This document shows, piece after piece, positions 1 through 5,793 of a stretch of DNA of 6,616 nucleotides (the first letter of the stretch is position 1; every line of letters starts with the position of its first letter). Below the pieces are notes generated by a model that was given only the letters and a program-made list of their open reading frames with translations, did no database searches and was not told the origin of the DNA. The stretch is from Flavihumibacter sp. (GTDB lineage Bacteria > Bacteroidota > Bacteroidia > Chitinophagales > Chitinophagaceae): NCBI GenBank assembly GCA_025455285.1, contig JALOMU010000095.1, positions 1 through 6,616 of the forward strand, in the 5' to 3' direction. Both the position numbers and the translations under genes were made by a program.

Positions 1-207
1 AAATATCGTACTCATATCGGCAAACGTGAAACCGGAGGGTTTTTAAGGTAACAGTTGAAAGTGCGTTACTTTAAAAACCCTCCGGTTTTAATTTCAGGTA
101 TAAGGTTTATTCAGGATGAAGGTTCAGTATTTATTTTTTAAAGGCTCTGTATCCAGGAATTGGGTGTCAAGTATAGGGGTCTTCCATGCCTCCCTATTCC
201 ATGCCTC
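1..207. other. Left-edge intergenic region, possibly with the last codons of an upstream gene
   Basis: No gene is supported here. All three plus-strand frames close early: at 27-29 (TGA), 44-46 (TAA) and 49-51 (TAA). The last codons of an upstream plus-strand gene could therefore lie at 1-29, with the hairpin starting at its stop codon, but too little is visible to name it. The rest of the region is A/T-rich, with the nested hairpin at 29-88 and a short tandem repeat at 182-210 that touches the stop codon of the minus-strand gene. I see no promoter matching the Bacteroidota consensus. Confidence 0.5.
29..88. terminator. Long nested inverted repeat, probable bidirectional intrinsic terminator
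   Basis: Two 24-nt arms (29-52 and 65-88) are complementary apart from one G-T pair, which would be a G-U wobble in the plus-strand RNA. They flank a 12-nt loop (53-64). Each arm is also a small hairpin in itself: AAACC-GGAG-GGTTT at 29-42, and AAAACC-CTCC-GGTTTT at 74-89 followed by AATTT. The two tetraloops are complementary to each other. The A-tract/GC-stem/T-tract form fits a terminator working in either direction, between an upstream gene off the window and the minus-strand gene ending at 208. The nested symmetry is more elaborate than a plain terminator, so another role as an RNA element or protein site is possible. Confidence 0.65.
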
Positions 208-210
208 CTA
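182..210. repeat. Short tandem repeat across the stop codon of the DUF6249-like gene
   Basis: TTCCATGCCTCC occurs at 182-193 and again at 197-208, a period of 15 bp. On the minus strand each unit begins with TAG. The first TAG (208-210) is the stop codon of the membrane protein gene, and the second TAG lies one unit further on. This looks like a small slippage duplication of the gene's 3' end. No function is evident. Confidence 0.6.
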
Positions 211-582
211 CTCTCCTTTGTATCCCCTTCCAGGCTCCCCTTCTCTATCCAACAGTTCCTTTTTCTCAATCTGGTAAGATCTGATCAGGCCAAGCCCACC
301 ACCGATCGCGATCAGCGCAAACCAGAGGGCAGGGTTTTCATCATCGTGCAACATGTATTGCGTGATAATATAAGCAAGGGCCAGTCCAATACCGGCGCCC
401 AGGAAAAGCAAACCGTTCTTAAGGTTGCGGTAAGGGGCGGGGCGATTGGCAAACTCCTTGGGATTGAGGCCTCTTTCAATCATTGCCATATTTTCACGGC
501 TTTTCAGGTAAACGATACCAAATACCATGGCGAAGGCGCCCAGGGGAACTAAAATCGGGATCAAAACTTCTGCGGTTTGCAT
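208..582 (-). CDS. Small three-helix membrane protein, DUF6249-like
   Basis: This is a 124-residue protein with three hydrophobic segments at about residues 5-26, 55-77 and 85-101. A conserved-looking basic/acidic loop with the motif ENMAMIERGLNPKEF lies between the first two. The C-terminal tail (about 102-124) is highly charged and ends in a Gly/Lys-rich stretch. Size, topology and the MAMIERG-type loop match the uncharacterised DUF6249 family of Bacteroidota inner-membrane proteins, recognised from memory and not by search. The gene starts at an ATG with an A-rich leader and no Shine-Dalgarno site. It is divergent from the ECF sigma factor. Such proteins are, to my knowledge, often found beside sigma/anti-sigma genes, which suggests a link to envelope signalling, but no biochemical role can be read from the sequence. 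Confidence 0.85.
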   Translation of the reverse strand: MQTAEVLIPILVPLGAFAMVFGIVYLKSRENMAMIERGLNPKEFANRPAPYRNLKNGLLFLGAGIGLALAYIITQYMLHDDENPALWFALIAIGGGLGLIRSYQIEKKELLDREGEPGRGYKGE

Positions 583-842
583 ACAATGTTTTTTATGGTT
601 GTGTTTTAATTGTTTCTGTTCAATCAGACTACCGCTTCCGGATCCAGGTTACAGCAGCGAAGAACTTTTTTTTGGCTGGTTATTTTAACCCCGATCAGCC
701 AACAACCGGGTTCTGTGAATATGACGGCAAGTTTTTCTATCAGGTTACAGCCGGATCCGAAATCCGCCAACTTATCCTAATTTCAGCATTGTATATAAAT
801 ACCTGTAACCTAACAACCGCAACCGGCGTCCTATTCCCTGTA
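583..842. promoter_or_regulatory. Divergent intergenic region with GGTTA-type repeats
   Basis: These 260 bp separate two divergent genes and should carry both promoters. No clear TTTG/TAnnTTTG promoter is visible. The region is rich in repeated motifs. AGGTTACAG occurs at 646-654 and 742-750 in direct orientation and at 803-811 inverted. The copies at 645-655 and 741-751 extend to CAGGTTACAGC, and each lies beside CCGGATCC (638-645 and 751-758). TTGGCTG (672-678) and CAGCCAA (696-702) form a dyad with GGTTA-TTT-TAACC nested at 678-690. The open reading frame of the sigma factor extends through this region, but its translation does not resemble a sigma factor. Confidence 0.5.
672..702. repeat. 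Nested dyad in the divergent region
   Basis: TTGGCTG at 672-678 is perfectly complementary to CAGCCAA at 696-702. Inside it GGTTA at 678-682 pairs with TAACC at 686-690 around a 3-nt centre, so the structure would be a stem with a one-sided bulge of about five bases. It could be an operator or a leader structure for the sigma factor mRNA. There is no T-tract after it, so a terminator is unlikely. Confidence 0.4.
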
Positions 843-1427
843 ATGCAACCAGCAACACCGGATAACGAGATCATACAAATGGTGAAGAATGGTAATCAGC
901 AGGCTTACAGCCAGTTGGTTACCAGGTACCAGAACTATGTATTCACCATAGTATTAAGGTATATCAACAGCAGGGAAGATGCCGAGGAAGTGGCTCAGGA
1001 TGTGTTCATTAAAGCCTATAAAAGCCTCGCAGATTTCAGAGGAGAGAGTAAGTTCAGTACCTGGATCTATACGATTACCACCACCAGTTGCCTGACCTTC
1101 CTGAGAAAGAAAAAACTGGAAGTACATTCGCTGGACAATGAAAAGGTTATGGCCCATGCAGAACAAGTAGACAGTGGAATGCGAGCCAACCAGGTGGAAC
1201 AAAAGTCCAAACTGGCGATGGTAAATCAGGCTATTACCCTGCTATCCCCGGACGATGCCCAGGTAATTACCCTGTTCTACAGGGGAGAACAGAGCCTGGA
1301 CGAAATTGCAACGATATTGGGACAGGAAACCAATACAGTAAAAGTAAGGTTACATCGGGCGAGGCAACGACTTCGGGATAAAATGGAAAAATTCTTCCCT
1401 CAGGAAGTCCGCGACCTGACCACATAA
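843..1427 (+). CDS. ECF-type RNA polymerase sigma factor (sigma-70 family)
   Basis: This 194-residue protein has the two-domain plan of an extracytoplasmic-function sigma factor. Region 2 covers about residues 22-90 and includes the DAEEVAQDVFIKAY core-binding and -10 segment, then FRGESKFSTWIY and a basic FLRKKK end. A linker follows at about 91-122. Region 4 (about 124-180) ends in a helix-turn-helix with SLDEIATILGQETNTVKVRLHRARQRLR, which would contact the -35 element. The length is normal for the family. The frame is open back to 483, but the ATG at 843 is preferred. It gives the usual N-terminal length (PDNEIIQMVKNGNQQAYSQLV), and the upstream translation is not sigma-like and runs antisense to the neighbouring gene. 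No Shine-Dalgarno site precedes it. It is probably co-transcribed with the membrane protein 31 bp downstream, its likely anti-sigma factor. The regulon is unknown. Confidence 0.93.
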   Translation: MQPATPDNEIIQMVKNGNQQAYSQLVTRYQNYVFTIVLRYINSREDAEEVAQDVFIKAYKSLADFRGESKFSTWIYTITTTSCLTFLRKKKLEVHSLDNEKVMAHAEQVDSGMRANQVEQKSKLAMVNQAITLLSPDDAQVITLFYRGEQSLDEIATILGQETNTVKVRLHRARQRLRDKMEKFFPQEVRDLTT

Positions 1428-1458
1428 ATCATAATTCAAAATTCATAATTTTTTCTTC
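1428..1458 (+). repeat. A/T-rich spacer with TCATAATT repeat between sigma and anti-sigma genes
   Basis: TCATAATT occurs at 1429-1436 and 1443-1450, joined by CAAAAT-type sequence and followed by a T-run. Such ATTCATAATT-type spacers are, from memory, common between genes in Bacteroidota. There is no GC stem, so it is not a terminator, and co-transcription of the two flanking genes is expected. Confidence 0.4.
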
Positions 1459-1971
1459 ATGTCACAGAATATACAAATGGAAGCCCGCCTCTGGGAATAC
1501 ATCGACGGGATAGCGAAGCCGGAAGAACGTTCGGTGATTGAAGCCCTGATCCAAACCCAGCAGGAATGGAGGGAGAAATACCAGGAGATGGCAGCACTTC
1601 ACCAGGATTTGCAGGAACATCTTGAGTTGGAAGCCCCTTCCCTGCGTTTTACAAAAAACGTGATGGAGGAAATCGCAAGATTACATATTGCTCCCGCTAC
1701 CAGCACTTATATCAATAAAAAGATCATCTACGGAATTGCAGGATTTTTCATCACCCTGATTGCAGGCTTTGTAATATATGCTATAGCACAGATCGATTGG
1801 AGCAGCGGATCCGGTAGTGGTGGCTTTGAATGGAACCGCATCGATTTTTCCGGAATATTCAACAACCAATTCGTGAATATTTTCATGATGGTGAATATTG
1901 TACTGGGATTGATGCTCTTTGACCGGTATCTCACTGCACAGAAAAAAAACTGGAAAAAGCAGGCTTCCTGA
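1459..1971 (+). CDS. Two-helix membrane protein, probable anti-sigma factor
   Basis: This 170-residue protein has a soluble, acidic, helical N-terminal part (about residues 1-85, with a glutamine/glutamate-rich stretch at 31-58). Membrane helices follow at about 88-110 and 136-156. Between them is a short Gly/Ser- and aromatic-containing loop (about 111-135). The C-terminus is basic (QKKNWKKQAS). Lysines before helix 1 and after helix 2 place both ends in the cytoplasm. The opening ARLWEYIDGIAKPEERSVIEALI resembles the N-terminal sigma-binding domain of anti-sigma factors (WxYIDG...EERxxIExLI). However, the protein has no cysteine at all, so it lacks the zinc-binding HxxxCxxC form. Its position 31 bp after the sigma gene supports an inhibitory role. 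With only about 25 residues outside the membrane, there is no classical periplasmic sensor domain. An ATG at 1477 is a less likely alternative start. Confidence 0.78.
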   Translation: MSQNIQMEARLWEYIDGIAKPEERSVIEALIQTQQEWREKYQEMAALHQDLQEHLELEAPSLRFTKNVMEEIARLHIAPATSTYINKKIIYGIAGFFITLIAGFVIYAIAQIDWSSGSGSGGFEWNRIDFSGIFNNQFVNIFMMVNIVLGLMLFDRYLTAQKKNWKKQAS

Positions 1972-2077
1972 GCGATTGGGGCTTCAGCTGGCAAAATCAC
2001 TCAAACGGTTGCATATGGAAGGATGAGACTGAATGTGTAAGTTCGGTCTATAAAAGGCCTTATCCATATAAGCAAAC
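1972..2077 (+). promoter_or_regulatory. Gap before the kinase-glycosidase unit, presumed promoter
   Basis: This 106-bp gap must hold the promoter of the kinase gene if that gene is not read through from the anti-sigma gene. I see no terminator hairpin, so readthrough is possible. TAAGTTCG at 2038-2045 resembles the Bacteroidota TAnnTTTG box with one change, but the nearest TTG (2009-2011) is too far upstream. An 8-bp palindrome, AAGGCCTT, lies at 2054-2061, just before the start codon. No Shine-Dalgarno site precedes the ATG at 2078. Confidence 0.3.
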
Positions 2078-3160
2078 ATGGAACAACAGATTTTACCAGC
2101 CTATCTGAAAGAAACAGCCAATCTTTCAACCGAAACCTTCGGATCGGGATTGATCAACACTACCTGGAAAATAACGGATAAAAACCGCTCTTATATTCTG
2201 CAACGCATTAACCAGGATGTATTTAAGCATCCGGAATGGATTGCGTCTAATCTCAGGCAAATCGCTGGCTACCTAAAAATTCATCACCCTGATTATCTGT
2301 TTGTAGAACCTGTAAAAACACTCGATAACCAGGATCTTGCTATTTCAAAAGAAGCCGGCTATTTCAGATTGTTACCATTTATTAAAGATTCCCACAGTAT
2401 TGATGTGGTAACAGAACCTTCTCAGGCTTATGAAGCAGCTAAACAATTCGGAAGATTTACTGCTTTGCTGGAAGGAATGAAACTGGATGACCTGCATACG
2501 ACTATCGCGGATTTCCATAATCTCACCTTGCGTTTCCGACAGTTTGAAGACGCCATTGCCACCGGTATTCCGGATCGGATACTCAATGCGGGTCCTGAAA
2601 TTACATATCTAAAAGATAAATCTGGAATCGTTACTACCTATCAGCAGATTTGCAATAACCCTTCTTTCCATTTACGCGTAACCCATCATGATACCAAGAT
2701 CAGTAATGTATTGCTGGATGCTTCCAATAAAGGACTCTGTGTGATCGACCTCGATACCGTGATGGCAGGTTATTTCATCAGTGACGTGGGTGATATGTTA
2801 CGAACCTACCTTTCACCTGCCAGTGAAGAAGAAACGGATATGGAAAAGATCCGTATTCGTACTGATATTTTTGAAGCCATTGTAAAAGGTTACCTGTCCG
2901 AGATGAATGCAATTCTTTCAGCCGATGAAAAAAAGGCATTCATTTATGCGGGCAAATTCATGATCTATATGCAGGCCATTCGGTTTCTCTCCGACTACCT
3001 GAATGGCGACACCTATTATGGTGCCCGGTATGCTGATCACAACCTGCAACGCGCGCGCAACCAGATCCGCCTGCTACAGGAACTGGAAGCGAAAGAACCA
3101 GAACTAACAGAGATCCTTAACCGATATATTCATCATCAAGATCAAACAACATCAATATGA
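2078..3160 (+). CDS. NahK-like N-acetylhexosamine 1-kinase (phosphotransferase family)
   Basis: This 360-residue cytoplasmic kinase belongs to the aminoglycoside-phosphotransferase/choline-kinase-like fold. The N-lobe has a Gly-rich segment GSGLINTTW (22-30) and YILQRIN (39-45). The catalytic loop is VTHHDTKISNVLLD (201-214), with D205 the likely catalytic base and N210 a metal ligand. The metal-binding CVIDLDTVMAG (221-231, with D224 and D226) is followed by DVGDMLRTY (236-244). The DTKxxN and DLDTVMxG pair is what I associate with N-acetylhexosamine 1-kinase, which makes GlcNAc-1-P or GalNAc-1-P from the free sugar and ATP in bifidobacteria. Aminoglycoside resistance enzymes look different here. 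Homologues in Bacteroidota have, from memory, sometimes been labelled mucin-desulfating sulfatase, which does not fit these kinase motifs. The gene overlaps the GH109-like gene by 4 bp (ATGA), implying translational coupling. GalNAc is inferred as substrate from this neighbour; GlcNAc or another hexose is possible. Confidence 0.85.
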   Translation: MEQQILPAYLKETANLSTETFGSGLINTTWKITDKNRSYILQRINQDVFKHPEWIASNLRQIAGYLKIHHPDYLFVEPVKTLDNQDLAISKEAGYFRLLPFIKDSHSIDVVTEPSQAYEAAKQFGRFTALLEGMKLDDLHTTIADFHNLTLRFRQFEDAIATGIPDRILNAGPEITYLKDKSGIVTTYQQICNNPSFHLRVTHHDTKISNVLLDASNKGLCVIDLDTVMAGYFISDVGDMLRTYLSPASEEETDMEKIRIRTDIFEAIVKGYLSEMNAILSADEKKAFIYAGKFMIYMQAIRFLSDYLNGDTYYGARYADHNLQRARNQIRLLQELEAKEPELTEILNRYIHHQDQTTSI

Positions 3161-4587
3161 GTTCAAACAGAAGAAAATTCCTGCGGAACCTCACAATGGG
3201 TACCGGTGCGCTGGTAAGTAGCTGGCCTGTTCTGGGCAAGGATCTTTCAGAAGATGCACCCCATCCGGCAGCAAAGGCCTCACCTTCCTTTAACATGTGC
3301 GGATATGCCGCACCCAAACTTGATAAGGTCCGAATCGGTTTTATCGGGCTGGGCATGCGTGGTCCGGGTGCAGTTGAGCGCATGAGCCATATTGAAGGAG
3401 TAGAAATCAAAGCACTCTGTGATCTTTATCCCGAAAGAGCAGCCGCCGCTCAGCAAATCCTCACTAAGGCAGGATTACCCAAGGCGAAAGAATTCTCAGG
3501 TGAAAATGGCTGGAAACAGGTTTGTGAGCAAAAAGATATTGATTTGATTTACATCACAACACCCTGGGACTTGCACACTCCAATCGCTCTTTATGCTATG
3601 AACAATGGCAAACACGCGGCCACAGAAGTACCGGCAGCGCTTACCATTGATGAATGCTGGCAGCTCGTGGAAACATCCGAGCGCACCCGCAAACATTGTA
3701 TGATGCTGGAGAACTGCTGTTATGATTTCTTTGAATTGCTTACACTGAACATGGCACGGAATGGCCTGTTCGGAGAAGTACTCCATGCAGAAGGAGCCTA
3801 TATCCATGACCTGGTGGATCTTAATTTCAGCAAAAAAGGATATGCCAACATGTGGCGATTAAAAGAGAATATCCGCATGAACGGTAGTCTCTATCCAACC
3901 CATGGGTTGGGCCCCGTTGCACAATGCATGAATATCAATCGCGGTGATCAGTTCGATTACCTGATCTCCATGTCAACCAATGATTTCACCATGGGAGCAC
4001 ATGCGGCAGAACTTGCAAAAACCGATTCGTTTTTCTCCCCTTATGTAAATCAGAAATACCGGGGAAATATGAACAATACCCTGATCCGCACCCACAAGGG
4101 TAAGAGCATACTCATCCAGCATGATGTCAGCTCTCCCCGGCCCTACAGCCGCATACACCTGGTAAGCGGAACCAAAGGAGTAGCACAGAAATGGCCCAGC
4201 CCAGAGAGGATCGCTTTTGGGCACAGCTGGATAAAACAGGATGAGTTCAAAGCATTGGAAGACAAATACACTCCGCCCATCGTTAAACATATCGGCGAAA
4301 TAGCAAAGGGTGTTGGCGGACATGGGGGAATGGATTTCATCATGGACTGGCGACTGATCGATTGTTTACGTAACGGTTTGCCGCTCGACCAGGATGTGTA
4401 TGATGCAGCACTCTGGAGTTGTGTAATTCCCCTCTCTAATCAGTCGGTAAATAACAGGAGCCGCAGTATGGATATCCCTGATTTCAGCAGGGGCAACTGG
4501 ATCACTAATAAACCGGTGGATCTGACACTCAATGGAGGAGGTAATACGCCTGTTCGTAAAATTGACAAAAGCGGCAAACAGCTATAA
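3157..4587 (+). CDS. GH109-family alpha-N-acetylgalactosaminidase-like enzyme, Tat-exported
   Basis: This 476-residue protein begins with a twin-arginine leader (NRRKFLRNL, residues 4-12, then a hydrophobic stretch to about 27), so export of the folded, cofactor-loaded enzyme is expected. A Rossmann NAD-binding domain follows, with VRIGFIGLGMRG (58-69) and the acidic D89 after strand 2. The usual Gfo/Idh/MocA EKP motif is replaced by EVP (157-159), as in GH109. Other GH109-like signatures are WDLHTPIA (137-144), MLENCCYD (183-190), EGAYIHDL (212-219), MWRLKEN (232-238), YPTHGLGPVAQ (246-256) and HGGMDFIMDWRLID (389-402). GH109 enzymes use tightly bound NAD+ in an oxidation/elimination mechanism to hydrolyse alpha-GalNAc, as on blood group A antigen or O-glycans. 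R234, Y246 and H249 probably correspond to substrate contacts described for the Elizabethkingia enzyme, but this needs alignment. The start is fixed by the Tat leader and the ATGA overlap with the kinase. Family members may act on other sugars. Confidence 0.88.
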   Translation: MSSNRRKFLRNLTMGTGALVSSWPVLGKDLSEDAPHPAAKASPSFNMCGYAAPKLDKVRIGFIGLGMRGPGAVERMSHIEGVEIKALCDLYPERAAAAQQILTKAGLPKAKEFSGENGWKQVCEQKDIDLIYITTPWDLHTPIALYAMNNGKHAATEVPAALTIDECWQLVETSERTRKHCMMLENCCYDFFELLTLNMARNGLFGEVLHAEGAYIHDLVDLNFSKKGYANMWRLKENIRMNGSLYPTHGLGPVAQCMNINRGDQFDYLISMSTNDFTMGAHAAELAKTDSFFSPYVNQKYRGNMNNTLIRTHKGKSILIQHDVSSPRPYSRIHLVSGTKGVAQKWPSPERIAFGHSWIKQDEFKALEDKYTPPIVKHIGEIAKGVGGHGGMDFIMDWRLIDCLRNGLPLDQDVYDAALWSCVIPLSNQSVNNRSRSMDIPDFSRGNWITNKPVDLTLNGGGNTPVRKIDKSGKQL

Positions 4588-4615
4588 AGAAGGTTTTCGT
4601 TGATTGGTTTTACTT

Positions 4616-4647
4616 AAACCCGTTCTCATAAATGAGACGGGTTTTTT
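4616..4647 (+). terminator. Rho-independent terminator of the kinase-glycosidase unit
   Basis: AAACCCG (4616-4622) pairs with CGGGTTT (4638-4644). A single bulged T (4623) is followed by TCTCA (4624-4628) pairing with TGAGA (4633-4637) around the loop TAAA. The hairpin ends in a run of six T (4642-4647). It lies 28 bp after the glycosidase stop codon, so the AraC gene downstream should have its own promoter. Confidence 0.92.
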
Positions 4648-4655
4648 AATTAAAA

Positions 4656-4698
4656 TTGGCAGCGCGGCGGTTCGTAGAAACAATCCATCGGCTGCCAA
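4656..4698. repeat. 8-bp inverted repeat after the terminator
   Basis: TTGGCAGC at 4656-4663 is perfectly complementary to GCTGCCAA at 4691-4698, with 27 bp between. No T-tract follows. It may be a protein-binding dyad in the AraC upstream region, or chance. Confidence 0.35.
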
Positions 4699-4774
4699 CA
4701 AAACGACTGCTAAATTGCTCATTCTGGAAGAACCAAAACGAACCTGTAAAGTAGTACGTATTTCAGCAGGTATT

Positions 4775-4890
4775 TAATACTATTTTACTCAATCTTCATA
4801 CTTTCATTTCCAAACAGGTTGCTGGTTATTAATTCCCGGTTTAAGTCATTATCCGTATTTTTTGTAATTTACCCAGACTAATACTATTTT
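4775..4890 (+). repeat. Direct repeat TAATACTATTTT, possible operator pair upstream of the AraC gene
   Basis: TAATACTATTTT is found at 4775-4786 and 4879-4890, 104 bp apart, close to ten helical turns. The similarity continues as ACT after the first copy and GACT after the second. AraC-family proteins commonly bind direct repeats and can form loops between distant sites, so an autoregulatory pair is a reasonable guess. Alternatively both copies are -7-type promoter boxes. Confidence 0.45.
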
Positions 4891-4891
4891 G
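4861..4891 (+). promoter_or_regulatory. Possible Bacteroidota-type promoter of the AraC gene
   Basis: TTTG at 4861-4864 is followed about 17-20 bp later by TACTATTTTG (4882-4891), close to but not identical with the TAnnTTTG consensus. Transcription would start only a few bases before the ATG at 4903, an unusually short leader, so the call is weak. Confidence 0.3.
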
Positions 4892-4902
4892 ACTAGCGAC
4901 AT

Positions 4903-5793
4903 ATGAAAAACGATCTGCTCAGAGAGATTACGCCGCTTACCCAAAGTGATTGTTTTACCCTATTTTCCCGAGTGAAATCAGATTTCGATTTTCCTCTGCA
5001 CTATCACGAAGAGTTTGAACTCAACTTTATTGAAAATGCAACAGGGGCAAGGAGGATTATCGGTGATCATTTGGAAGAAATCAGCTCTCTCGAATTGGTA
5101 TTGGTTGGATCAAACCTTCAGCATGGCTGGTTCAATCACAAATGTGAGAGTAAAGAGATCAAAGAGGTAACCATACAATTTCACAAGGATCTGTTTGATG
5201 AAAAATTCCTGCGCCGGAATCAGTTAAGCTTTATCCGGGCTATGCTGGAAAAATCAAACCGGGGTATTCTGTTTTCGCAGGAAACCACCCAACAGGTAGC
5301 CAGCCGGATAAAAGCATTAAACCAGAAACATGGGTTTGACTCGGTATTAGAATTGTTTTCTATCCTGCATGATCTCTCCACCTCCAGAAATATGCGCATC
5401 CTTTCCGATGCCAGCTTCAACAATGCAGAACACTTCACGTATAACAGTCGCCGTATTGGTACAGCAATGGATTACCTCAACAACAATTTTGAAAAGTCGA
5501 TCTCGTTAACCGATGTGGCCAAACTGGTCAATATGTCGGATGTGGCTTTCAGCCGGTTTTTCAAAAACAGAACGGGCAATAATTTCATCGACAGCCTGAT
5601 TGAAATCCGGTTGGGACATGCCTCACGAATGCTCATTGACACCACGCATACCATCGGAGAAATTGCCTATCGTTGCGGCTTCAACAATATGTCCAATTTC
5701 AACCGGGTTTTCAAAAAGAAAAAAGGCTGCACTCCTAAAGAATTCCGCGAAAATTACAACGCCGTTGGAGCCGGCACCCGTGTCTTTATCTGA
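4903..5793 (+). CDS. AraC-family transcriptional regulator with N-terminal cupin domain
   Basis: This 296-residue cytoplasmic regulator has an N-terminal cupin-like ligand domain (about residues 12-95). The motif FPLHYHEEFEL (30-40) and the later LQHGW (72-76) are typical of sugar-sensing AraC proteins. A helical linker follows (about 96-180). The C-terminal DNA-binding domain (about 184-286) has two helix-turn-helix units: SLTDVAKLVNMSDVAFSRFF (201-220), and IGEIAYRCGFNNMSNFNRVFKKKKGCTPKEFR (251-282). The start leaves about 30 residues before the cupin HxH, which is normal for the family. It lies 3' of the glycosidase terminator in the same direction, so it is a candidate local regulator of the kinase-glycosidase unit, or of the convergent amidohydrolase gene. 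The ligand is unknown. Its stop codon (5791-5793) directly abuts that of the next gene. Confidence 0.93.
   Translation: MKNDLLREITPLTQSDCFTLFSRVKSDFDFPLHYHEEFELNFIENATGARRIIGDHLEEISSLELVLVGSNLQHGWFNHKCESKEIKEVTIQFHKDLFDEKFLRRNQLSFIRAMLEKSNRGILFSQETTQQVASRIKALNQKHGFDSVLELFSILHDLSTSRNMRILSDASFNNAEHFTYNSRRIGTAMDYLNNNFEKSISLTDVAKLVNMSDVAFSRFFKNRTGNNFIDSLIEIRLGHASRMLIDTTHTIGEIAYRCGFNNMSNFNRVFKKKKGCTPKEFRENYNAVGAGTRVFI

Larger units (their letters stand above)
4588..4902. other. Intergenic region between glycosidase and AraC genes
   Basis: These 315 bp hold no gene that I can support. From left to right they contain the strong terminator of the kinase-glycosidase unit (4616-4647), an inverted repeat (4656-4698), a long A/T-rich stretch, and two copies of TAATACTATTTT (4775-4786 and 4879-4890). 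The second copy is immediately before the AraC start and overlaps its possible promoter. Confidence 0.6.

Noticed and set aside
160..552. Plus-strand open frame antisense to the DUF6249-like gene
   Set aside because: The composition is unlike a real protein, and the minus strand encodes a coherent three-helix membrane protein over the same bases.
483..842. N-terminal extension of the sigma factor reading frame (120 more residues)
   Set aside because: The translation has no sigma-factor similarity, begins antisense inside the neighbouring gene and crosses a repeat-rich intergenic region. The ATG at 843 gives a normal ECF sigma length.
2008..2045. Promoter TTG ... TAAGTTCG before the kinase gene
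   Set aside because: The spacing is about 26 bp, too long for the Bacteroidota promoter pattern, and the -7 box has a mismatch.
2078..3160. Antibiotic resistance phosphotransferase or mucin-desulfating sulfatase
   Set aside because: The DTKxxN plus DLDTVMxG motifs fit the N-acetylhexosamine 1-kinase branch. There is no sulfatase signature, and the genomic partner is a glycosidase.
3973..4343. Minus-strand open frames inside the glycosidase gene
   Set aside because: They are shadows of a well-conserved coding frame and show no recognisable domain.
3157..4587. Ordinary Gfo/Idh/MocA sugar dehydrogenase
   Set aside because: The EKP motif is EVP, a Tat leader is present, and several long GH109-like blocks (YPTHGLGPVAQ, HGGMDFIMDW) run through the protein. 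Hydrolysis is the better call.
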